Assembly: GCA_037074765.1 (NCBI GenBank)
Contig: JBAMDO010000267.1
Location: forward strand, 1 to 60,524
DNA from: Mansonella perstans
Lineage: Eukaryota; Nematoda; Chromadorea; Rhabditida; Onchocercidae
Length of the DNA: 60,524 nt
Reading direction: 5' to 3'
Each line of letters starts with the position of its first letter. The stretch's first letter is position 1. Below the pieces are notes generated by a model. The model saw only the letters and a list, made by a program, of their open reading frames with translations, did no database searches and was not told the DNA's origin. Of this stretch, positions 36,783 through 46,558 are shown in pieces. Position numbers and translations under genes: made by a program.

Positions 36783-36853
36783 CTCAATTATAAAATTTAA
36801 TTTCACAAATTCAAATTTCGCAACAATGCTCCACCCTAAATAATTACAACAAA

Positions 36854-37057
36854 TTATATGTAATGGATAAAATTAGCTGCTGACCAGACAGATGTTAGCA
36901 TTGCTTTGTTACAATCATTAATAGGTGTTAAGCATTTGTATAATTTTAAACTTCTCGCAACACATAGGCAAATTTCACAATTTATTCTTTTCTGATTTCT
37001 GGATAGCAATTTTTCATCCAGTACTTTCTTCTGGGTATGTTTGTTTATAGAAGTTAC
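36854..37057 (-). other. Possible terminal exon of an unknown gene, left copy
   Basis: After a TTTTGCAG acceptor the minus strand is open for 67 codons, starting VTSINKHTQKKVL and including INCEICLCVARSL and four cysteines, then stops at TAA. There is no in-frame ATG near its start, so it would need an upstream exon, which was not found. It is divergent from the HSP12 gene about 340 bp away and is exactly copied in the other arm. Function unknown. Confidence 0.25.
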
Positions 37058-37376
37058 CTGCAAAATTTCGTATCATTTTTTCAAATGCTTATTATTTCAG
37101 TCTTTCTTTATGCAGTGTCTCTCCATCACACACCCATTTTTCTTTTTGAGATCCTTTGAAATTTTCTGGAAGTAATCCATCGTTTTTCCGGAAGTAATCC
37201 ATGAAGACATGAAATAATGATAAGATTTGTTTATAAATCACTTTTTAATATTAATTGCCAGATCTTATCGTCACTACATACATCCTATATCACACATTCA
37301 TTAAAATCAGGAATTCTGACAAATCTTTTATGCTCTTCCGGCTTTTTGAATATTTTGCATAAAAACAATTCTTGGA

Positions 37377-37383
37377 TTTTCAG
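37377..37383 (+). promoter_or_regulatory. Possible spliced-leader acceptor, HSP12 left copy
   Basis: TTTTCAG lies 11 bp before the start ATG at 37395, the spacing typical for trans-spliced nematode messages. The mirror copy is at 44630-44636. Confidence 0.45.
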
Positions 37384-37394
37384 GATTGCTTCCA

Positions 37395-37899
37395 ATGAAA
37401 ACAATAAATATTGAGGCGCCGGAGAATTTTAAAAATGCTAAACAATGGGATTGGCCACTCAATAAGAATGACGGCGTGGTAAAAGTCATCAACACAGATA
37501 AAAAATTTGAAGTGGTTCTAGAAGCTGCTTACTTTCAATCGAAAGAGATCGAAGTATATTCATTTATTACAACACTATTCATCCTTTGATCTTCACCGAT
37601 AATTTTCTGTAAAATAAATCAAGTTACAAAACTTCAAATCAATTTTGGGGATTCAGCTCAAACAACCACTGTAAATATTGCATTTTCAATAAAATAAACA
37701 ATCATTTTATATTTAGGTCAAAGTGGTTGATGGTCAACTAGTTGTCCGATGCATGCGAGAACCGAAAGAACAACTGGGTGAGATTGCACGTGAAATCAGT
37801 CGAAGCTACAGTCTGCCCTCAGATGTAGAAATCCAAACAGTACAATCCAGACTTACAAGCAAAGGTCAGCTGGTCATTACAGCTGATAAGAAGAAATAA
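37395..37899 (+). CDS. hsp-12: HSP12-type small heat shock protein, left copy
   Basis: Short alpha-crystallin-domain (HSP20) protein of the nematode HSP12 group, relatives of C. elegans HSP-12.3/12.6 and of the filarial HSP12.6 antigens. Exons 37395-37553 and 37717-37899 (TAA), donor GTATAT and acceptor ATTTAG, phase 0. It encodes 113 residues with very short N- and C-terminal extensions around the crystallin domain: KQWDWPLNKNDGVV, KFEVVLEAAYFQSKEIEV, GQLVVRCMREPKEQLGEI, SRSYSLPSDVE and LTSKGQLVITADKKK. In this group the short ends limit oligomer size and classic chaperone activity, from family knowledge. The start ATG is the first in frame after a probable trans-splice site. AATAAA at 38024 may be its poly(A) signal. 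An apparently identical copy lies in the opposite arm. Confidence 0.96.
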
Positions 37900-38228
37900 A
37901 AATTCCACACATTCTTAACAATTGTATATTGAGATAATGAAATAATTCAAAGAGTAGAATACCATTACATATGAATGTCATTGCAAACAAACATAACTTT
38001 TAGTAAAAAGGAAAGTGATAAGTAATAAATGACACATAAATGCCTATCACATCAATTGTCACCCAACAACTTTTGTATCAGAGCGAATTTGTGATGAATG
38101 TGTAATATAGTATTTCTAGTAATGTCTGCTTGTCAAATGTAATGCAGTTTTGTTTTACCTACAATGTTCTGCTTTCTAATTATTTCTTTTCAGAGTTTCA
38201 TATGCAAATATTTTTAAATGAAACATTT

Positions 38229-38770
38229 AAAATAGTAATTGCAAGAATACTTCAAAACCCTTTGATTACGGTAATGACTGTGCAAAAATAATTTACTTCC
38301 CACATTATAATAGAGACTTATCAAATGATGAAGAAAAAGAGCTATTTAAAATTTGCGACAAGTGAATCGCATTTCTGGCTAAATTTTATAAAAGGTCAAA
38401 AAAGTCTGAATTGCAATAGATGGACAATTTAATTTCTTCTTTAATTTTTTTAATCAATTCACTTTAATATGAACAAATAAAAAAAAAAATGAAGCATGTT
38501 ACCGAAGTGTCCAGACTGAACTGATGTGACACTGATGTCGTCTCATTATTATTATTATCATTTTGTTCAATTTTGCCATAATTGAAAACAATCAAAATAC
38601 TACTTGCAATAATATTCTAAATTCATTAATTAAGGTAATAATTATGCAAAATAAAAATTTACTTTCCACACTACAATTGAGACTTATCAAATGATGGAGA
38701 AAAAGAGCTACTGAAATTTTCCAACAAGTGAATCACTCGCATTACTGGCTTATAAAACGTCGATGGTCAA
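38229..38770 (+). repeat. Diverged direct repeat across the inner edge of the left arm
   Basis: The segment 38229-38400 (inside the identical arm) is repeated in diverged form at about 38590-38765 (outside it), offset near 364 bp. Shared blocks include GAGACTTATCAAATGATG and AGAAAAAGAGCTA. Confidence 0.75.
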
Positions 38771-39598
38771 TAGTCAGGAGCACAATTTTTACAAACGGAA
38801 GTTTATTCATATGAAAAGTGGGATTTTAAATAAGATAAGTGTAAGAATATGACCAGCACATTAGTAATTAACAGAAAAATGATTTGACAGTTTTTTGCGA
38901 TCTATCGTAATGTCATATTTTCCAGATTGATTTCAAAATTTTTATTGAAATCACAAAATAATCTTGAGAAGCAGCATAAATTAAGCAGTACTAATTAATA
39001 GGATGCAAGTGAAGGAGGAAGAATGGAGATTCGATACAAAAAAAAAATATGAGAACTGATAGGTCAGGAAATATGGCCGAGGTATGAAATTAATATTTTG
39101 AATCTCAACTATGAAATGTTCACTTTGATTAAAATTGCGATAAGATTGCACGACTGCTGAGTTATCGAAAATATACGTATTTTATTTCATCGTCAGGATT
39201 CTTATCGAATGCTAATATTCCTCGACCAAAATTCCCATTTCAAATGATTTACAATGAATTCAGTAATCTATTCGAAAACATCTGCCTAAAAATCATTGGT
39301 AAATGGTAATAAACATATTCAGTACATTGCACAAAAGCATCAACTGCATAAAAATCAGTAATATTAGGCAGGAAAGATAATCCTTTCACAAATAAGGAAC
39401 CCTAAAAAACAAACCTGATAAATCATAATCATAATAAGTGATAACCAATTAGGCAGGCAAATGATGATAATCCTACTGGAAAGGTTGGGTTAGTCACTAA
39501 ACAGATGGATGGAAGAATTAAGACAGTAAAGAAAAATAATAAATACTAGTTTAGTAAGTCCAAAGCATAAATATCAATTAAAGCAGAATAATGATTAA

Positions 39599-42427
39599 TC
39601 AAAATGTTTCTGAAACGTTGGGATCGGATTGATGTGTCACGTCGCCTTTTAAATCATTGTTATCAGTTTGTCCAGTTTTGAGTTCATAATTGAGTTCCTC
39701 CTGATTGCATTCCGGCTCGACAGTGGCAAAACCTTCCTGAATGTAATGTTGCAGAAACAAAAATTTTTACATATATTATTTAACATATTATAAGAAAAGT
39801 GAAAGTGAATAACAGCGTGAATCGGATGATGTATTTCTCTGAGAGCAAATTAACAATCTCCGTACATATACCGATAATGTACGCTTCTCAAGCACTTTGA
39901 ACTTAATAGGAACTATGTTAAATCAAGTCCAAAAATCTAAAAACGTGATTACCTGAACCTCGTATAAAATTTCTAAGATCTCTTCTCGCGAAACAGTAGG
40001 GCTATCTTCCGCTTTCTGGCAAAGCACCTCGACTTTTCGCAGCTTCTTGTAATAAAAATTTCTCTGTTTGGTAAGTTCTATCACATTTTCCTTTAATTCC
40101 TGAATCTGAAAAGATCCGTCGCATTTTTTAAGAATTGAAAATTTTTGAAAAAATTAACAACGCTTATGAGTAAAATCAGCAATATCTGAAGAAGACAAGA
40201 ATTTGCCCAGCATCATGTATCGTAGTCACTTTCAGCAGATTGAGTACAATCAACACAATCAGTTAATGATCACAGCATTTCATTCTTAGTTATCAACTGT
40301 TTAAAAAAAGTGAATTTAAAAAATTGGCGAAATTTACCATATGCTCGTATTTACGTTGCAAATTTAAGGTATTTGGGATGGAACTTTTTACAGCTGCAGT
40401 GATTCGACCAGCGCTATATAAGTCTCCTGAATTTGCATACAAAGATATTTTGAAAAAAGATTAAAAAATATATAAATCTGCATAATAACATCAAAAAAAT
40501 CAAAAAATCAATAAAACGTAAAAAAGTTAAATTATTACTTTTTAACGAAGTATTCAATGATGAATTATTCTTGGTTTTTGATAGAACCGATCTCGATGTT
40601 ACTGAGCAACTTGCTGGAAGTGGCTGCAAGCAATAATATCCATAATAAAGCAAACCTGTGAAAATCAGTTACAACTATATATAATGCTCATAGGAATCAA
40701 TGTTCATAATGCTGTAGGAAAAATAAGTCAATGAGAAAACCAAATGACAAACTTCGCCATTTCTAGCGTTCAGTGCATCATACTGGTGACCATCATAATT
40801 TGCATCAAAAAATTTTTTAAACCATTGCAAAAATTCAAAATTATCTTGGAATTTGGACCGCAGCAAACGTTCCACTGGAACTCCCTGAATTTATTAAGCT
40901 TTTTGATTTCTGGATATGTATAATCAGCTAATAACCCACTAGATTAAAGCATAGAATAAGTGTGCTCTTATGGTCTTTTAATTATTTCCTAATTAAATAG
41001 AAATATTTCATTGTTTTTAAAAAAAAATGAAAAATAAAGGTTAAATTTCGAAAGTTGAAAACTTGACGATATTTAATTATGAAATAATTAAAACGACATA
41101 ACAAATAAATTACTATCACATCCCTATTAATTTATTCGATTCCCACAATAATTAAATATGGATAAATGAGAGGCATAATCTAGCCGACTCATAAGTTTCA
41201 CTTTGTTCTAAGGATGACAATCATACGATCTTAAAGTTTTATCCCAGTAATTTTTGGTAAACTATACTAAAGATGACGTGAAATTAAAACAATGATAAGT
41301 TACTCTCCTCCTTTTATCTCATTCTTCCTTCCACTTCATCTTTTCATCCTTTCTGTTATTAATTTCTTTTGCTTTCTAAGAATAATATTACTCTGATAAT
41401 TACATTATAATTTAGCAAACAAAGCAGTTTCGGAACATCGCTCCGAACTCCAACTGTTCAACCGTAAGTAATAAAAATAAGGAACGTGAAGAAGTATTTC
41501 GAACAATTACGCTACGAATCATACGACAAAATGTAAATAACACGTAAACGTAGTAAAAGCTCCGTACTAAATCTATATTTCACCTTCTTGACTCCTAGAT
41601 CCTTCCAGGCTGTTTGCAATAAGCGCCAATTACCGATCCAATCCACTTCATTTCGCGAATTCCATTTCACTTTTTTCAATGAAATTTTTCCCGGGAAGAG
41701 CAATTCTGTTAGCTGACAATATGCAGCACCTGTAGCCATCTCTTCAATACGTGTAAAATTTGCCTGCAAATAAAGAAAAGTGAAATTTCGGAAAACAAAA
41801 TGTAATTCTAAAAAAAAAAAAAATACAATTCTACAGCTATTCTTTATCTTTAAAAGTATTTATGGACTTCCAGAAGTTTTGCCCGAACATGTTTCCTTTA
41901 CGCGTAATTTCATCCCAATAATTATTCTAATTAAATTCTAATTGAAACACATATTTGCTATGAATAAGTAGCTTTATGGTTTGTATTAAATCTTCACGAA
42001 TATCACATATCCTCAAACATCTCATTCATGAATAAAAACAGTAAAAATAATCTGATTCTTCAGATTATTTTATCGATCTATTGTTAGATACCGGATACTG
42101 TCATTCACTTGCTAAGATTTTTATCGATCTGCCTAATGGATCGATCTATTGTTACATACCGGATACGGTTAATTCACTTGCTAAAGTGAAAGTTTACCGT
42201 TTTAAATTAATCCATTTACCGGTGCTTCAATGAACAATATTCGAATTATTCACGGGTCATTTGGCATTTAGAAAATTCGCTGATCTGATCATCTGATCAC
42301 TTTCCATTGTTCAAATTAAAATTATTCAAAATTATCATACCCGTAAAAAATTATTGACAAATGCTAAGAGTTCATTGCGCGAACATTGCTCAACTGTTGC
42401 CGATGTTGCATACACATTCACCACCAT
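39599..42427 (-). CDS. EB1: EB1 family microtubule plus-end-binding protein
   Basis: Tracks growing microtubule plus ends and recruits partners there (animal MAPRE/EB1, nematode EBP proteins). Seven minus-strand exons: 42341-42427, 41584-41763, 40753-40884, 40539-40623, 40338-40426, 39953-40105, 39599-39736 (TGA); phases agree, no frameshift, 287 residues against 268 in human EB1. The calponin-homology domain (about residues 12-125) shows [17 protein letters not shown] and [19 protein letters not shown]. After a Ser/Thr-rich linker comes the EBH coiled coil (about 193-240) with [17 protein letters not shown], matching the FYF-KLR core. The tail is acidic and ends VSETF rather than the usual EEY/F that binds CAP-Gly domains. 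It lies in the spacer of the HSP12 inverted repeat, convergent with the left HSP12 copy. Confidence 0.97.
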
Positions 42428-43426
42428 TGTAATGACTAAAAATAAAAAAAAAAAGTACAATTGTATCAGAAAAAACCAAAAAAACAAACATATGTGAAAA
42501 AAAATTTTCCGAAATTTTCGATTGAATTTATTTAAATGAGGCTTTTATTTCAAATTTAATTTCAAATCCGGCAAATCAGGTAAAAATAAGGAATATTTGA
42601 TGAAAGAGATGATTTAATAATAAGCATATTAACATTTCAAAACAAGGCGCCTAAACTTTCGATTGAATTAATCTAAATGAAATTTTGATTTCAAATCTAT
42701 TGGTAAAAAGCGATTGGATTTATTTAAATAAAATTTTAATTTTAAATTTAATTTCAGACCCAGTAAATAGATAAAAAGAAGGAGTATTTGATGACGGAGA
42801 TGATTTAATTATAAGTTTAACAACATTTCAAAACTAAGATTTTAGGCTCCCTAACATCAAATATGTTGTAACAATGAATGAAGTTTCCTTTGCAAAACTT
42901 CCAGGATTCCAGGAGCAAAAGTTATAATCAACCGTATGCAAAGTGATAATTCCTTGCAAAATTAACCGAAAGAGCAATGAAACCAACAAATAAATAAATT
43001 ACACTACAAATGAAAATAAAAACCAAAAAAAAAAAAATTGGAAAAAGCAATTAAATCAATTAATTCGCGGCCGGGCCACATCATATTCGAGTGCCAGGCG
43101 CCATTCCTGACATATTTAAGTTTTTTCTCTTCTCATTTTTGTCCCAAATTATTCGTCTGAAATTAAATTTTATTCTTTGTTCCTCGTTACAAATAATTAG
43201 TTTTTGTTGTTTCAGAAGAAACGTACAGTAATATCCGTTGACGAACATTTTCTATTGAAATTGTAAATTTGCTTTTCAAATTTAAGAAATAGTACTTCAC
43301 ACGTCATTTGCGTTATTTGATTTACGCTGTCACTCACGTCAATTTTTTGTGCAATATTTTGCAGTTTGTGCAACATTACACATTCAGGAACATTTTGCTT
43401 TTATTGATCAGAAATACAGTGAGGAA
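42428..43426. other. Upstream region of EB1 with a GC-rich spot
   Basis: About 1 kb between the EB1 start and the right arm. Mostly AT-rich, but 43066-43108 is strikingly GC-rich (GCGGCCGGGCCACATC, then GTGCCAGGCGCCATTCC), so it may hold the EB1 promoter or an upstream noncoding exon. A direct repeat (TTTCGATTGAATT, AAATTTAATTTCA, GAAAGAGATGATTTAAT) runs through 42510-42830 with a roughly 190-bp period. Confidence 0.45.
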
Positions 43427-44113
43427 TTCAATTATGGCAAAATTGAACAAAATGATAATAATAATAATGAGACGACATCAGTGTCACATCAGTTCAGTCT
43501 GGACACTTCGGTAACATGCTTCATTTTTTTTTTTATTTGTTCATATTAAAGTGAATTGATTAAAAAAATTAAAGAAGAAATTAAATTGTCCATCTATTGC
43601 AATTCAGACTTTTTTGACCTTTTATAAAATTTAGCCAGAAATGCGATTCACTTGTCGCAAATTTTAAATAGCTCTTTTTCTTCATCATTTGATAAGTCTC
43701 TATTATAATGTGGGAAGTAAATTATTTTTGCACAGTCATTACCGTAATCAAAGGGTTTTGAAGTATTCTTGCAATTACTATTTTAAATGTTTCATTTAAA
43801 AATATTTGCATATGAAACTCTGAAAAGAAATAATTAGAAAGCAGAACATTGTAGGTAAAACAAAACTGCATTACATTTGACAAGCAGACATTACTAGAAA
43901 TACTATATTACACATTCATCACAAATTCGCTCTGATACAAAAGTTGTTGGGTGACAATTGATGTGATAGGCATTTATGTGTCATTTATTACTTATCACTT
44001 TCCTTTTTACTAAAAGTTATGTTTGTTTGCAATGACATTCATATGTAATGGTATTCTACTCTTTGAATTATTTCATTATCTCAATATACAATTGTTAAGA
44101 ATGTGTGGAATTT

Positions 44114-44618
44114 TTATTTCTTCTTATCAGCTGTAATGACCAGCTGACCTTTGCTTGTAAGTCTGGATTGTACTGTTTGGATTTCTACATCTGAGGGCAG
44201 ACTGTAGCTTCGACTGATTTCACGTGCAATCTCACCCAGTTGTTCTTTCGGTTCTCGCATGCATCGGACAACTAGTTGACCATCAACCACTTTGACCTAA
44301 ATATAAAATGATTGTTTATTTTATTGAAAATGCAATATTTACAGTGGTTGTTTGAGCTGAATCCCCAAAATTGATTTGAAGTTTTGTAACTTGATTTATT
44401 TTACAGAAAATTATCGGTGAAGATCAAAGGATGAATAGTGTTGTAATAAATGAATATACTTCGATCTCTTTCGATTGAAAGTAAGCAGCTTCTAGAACCA
44501 CTTCAAATTTTTTATCTGTGTTGATGACTTTTACCACGCCGTCATTCTTATTGAGTGGCCAATCCCATTGTTTAGCATTTTTAAAATTCTCCGGCGCCTC
44601 AATATTTATTGTTTTCAT
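44114..44618 (-). CDS. hsp-12: HSP12-type small heat shock protein, right copy
   Basis: Second complete copy of the 113-residue HSP12 protein: exons 44460-44618 and 44114-44296, with the same splice sites, start and stop. The translation of both exons equals that of the left copy, and introns also match. The two genes point toward each other across the EB1 spacer, with start codons at 37395 (+) and 44618 (-). With introns, 3' flanks and presumed trans-splice site (44630-44636) copied, both should be expressible. Both copies would be indistinguishable to short reads. Confidence 0.96.
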
Positions 44619-44955
44619 TGGAAGCAATCCTGAAAATCCAAGAATTGTTTTTATGCAAAATATTCAAAAAGCCGGAAGAGCATAAAAGATTTGTCAGAAT
44701 TCCTGATTTTAATGAATGTGTGATATAGGATGTATGTAGTGACGATAAGATCTGGCAATTAATATTAAAAAGTGATTTATAAACAAATCTTATCATTATT
44801 TCATGTCTTCATGGATTACTTCCGGAAAAACGATGGATTACTTCCAGAAAATTTCAAAGGATCTCAAAAAGAAAAATGGGTGTGTGATGGAGAGACACTG
44901 CATAAAGAAAGACTGAAATAATAAGCATTTGAAAAAATGATACGAAATTTTGCAG

Positions 44956-45159
44956 GTAACTTCTATAAACAAACATACCCAGAAGAAAGTACTGGATGAA
45001 AAATTGCTATCCAGAAATCAGAAAAGAATAAATTGTGAAATTTGCCTATGTGTTGCGAGAAGTTTAAAATTATACAAATGCTTAACACCTATTAATGATT
45101 GTAACAAAGCAATGCTAACATCTGTCTGGTCAGCAGCTAATTTTATCCATTACATATAA
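44956..45159 (+). other. Possible terminal exon of an unknown gene, right copy
   Basis: Mirror of 36854-37057: TTTTGCAG acceptor, 67 open codons with INCEICLCVARSL, TAA stop at 45159. No in-frame ATG near its start. If transcribed it would run out of the arm into unrelated flanks, and it is divergent from the HSP12 right copy. Confidence 0.25.
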
Positions 45160-45229
45160 TTTGTTGTAATTATTTAGGGTGGAGCATTGTTGCGAAATTT
45201 GAATTTGTGAAATTAAATTTTATAATTGA

Positions 45230-46558
45230 AAGGAAAGTGAGAAGAAATTTTGCAAACTTTCAACTTTATTTTGATATTACTTATTTAATTGCTGTGGAAG
45301 AAAATGAAAAGTTCATTGAAATAGTTTGAAATGCAATCAAAATAGCACAGCACTATGATGATGTAAGATATAGGGGGACCATTTTACACAGTAAACAAAA
45401 ATAATATCGTCGGGCATCTTATTGCCTTTTTTTTTGAGAACAAAATTTTACAGCTGTAACAAATTTAGCTTCCTATTTTCATTTTTTGATTTTAGTGTCT
45501 TTTTTTTCAATTCTCAAATTTGCTAATAAAATAATTTCTTGCCATTAACAATCAAATTGCATACAGTGTTTGTTCATTGCAATAACTTGAAATTGTTAGT
45601 TTCCATTTTTTCATTTTCGAACTGTTCCGTTCTTAGCTTTTCAATTTAGTTAATTTTCTGTTGATTTTTTTTTTTTTTAAATTTTCCTAATTATTAATTA
45701 CCCTTTCCTGAAATTCTCCTTAATTCCTTAATTAATGAGATTTTCCTTAGTTATCAGAGCCGTTGCACTTCGTTTTAAACAAATGACAATGTATTTTTAT
45801 TCCCTTTCTTTAGTGACTTTTTCCAATGAAAGAAGTGAAGTGAGAAAAGTATCGGATTGAATTTTAAGCTCACTGCGAAGCAGAAGTACTCCAAAGCAGT
45901 CCAGTTTTAGTTTGGAATATGCGGAAGTTGAATTCGTTCTTGGTGATAATTAATTTGCCTGTCTTCCTGCTCCGCAATTTTTTTCTTTTTTTTTTTTTGT
46001 TTTTCCTTTTATTGCTACTTCTTTAATTACTCATAGTGGAAATACTCCATACCTAGCTATTTGTTCTGGATTATGTTCTGAGTAGTACTATTCCAAAATT
46101 TCAATATGAAATATCTGAGAGGTCATGCAAACTATATCTAAGCAGAATAACATTTGTAATAGCAATAACAGCAAATTTTGTTACCTTTTATACAATTTAC
46201 GATTAGATATCTATCAAACATTTGCAATTAGAGGTAACAGAAGGAATTAGAACTCAGACCTATCAATTAATTAACTATTCGTTAATTAAAAATCAATATA
46301 TAAAGCAGCAAAAACAAACAACGGTGGAAAATAAAAACGATTTAACGAATTTTATTTGAAAAAGCAGTGGAATAAAGAAGGTCCATGGAAGGTTCCAGGT
46401 GTATTTCCATTTCAATTTGATCTTGTTTCCAACCAGTAGAATCTTGAAATATGAAAATCGTTTCCCAAGATTCGTTTTTCTTTTTTATAGAAACCATCCA
46501 AATAAAGTTGCTGCACCAATACAGAACCTGAGAGAGAAAGTTGACATGTTAAAGAGGG
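45230..46558. other. Intergenic, diverged inverted-repeat flank then AT-rich DNA
   Basis: The first 250 bp or so (to about 45480) are a diverged reverse-complement match to about 36530-36783. The remainder shows no coding exon; TTTATT at 46351 is a possible poly(A) signal for the minus-strand SURF1 gene. Confidence 0.55.

Larger units (their letters stand above)
32445..36783. other. Intergenic AT-rich region between stomatin and the inverted repeat
   Basis: No coding exon recognised. It contains two minisatellites (34529-34767 and 35970-36165) and, at its right end, a hairpin (36751-36782) and a diverged continuation of the HSP12 inverted repeat (about 36530-36783). Confidence 0.55.
36784..38586 (+). 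repeat. Left arm of the HSP12 inverted repeat (1803 bp)
   Basis: Reverse complement of 43427-45229; position x here corresponds to 82013 minus x there. All stretches I compared agree base for base, both arms are 1803 bp, and the three ORF translations match exactly. Contains one HSP12 gene. Identity stops at TCAATTATAAAA outside and GCCATAATTGAA inside. Confidence 0.93.
43427..45229 (-). repeat. Right arm of the HSP12 inverted repeat (1803 bp)
   Basis: Exact-length reverse complement of 36784-38586, no difference found in the stretches compared by eye. Contains the second HSP12 gene. Beyond its outer end the resemblance to the left flank goes on but with many differences (GCTGTGGAAGAAA, AATGCAATCAAAA, ACAGCTGTAACAAATTT shared). 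Confidence 0.93.
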
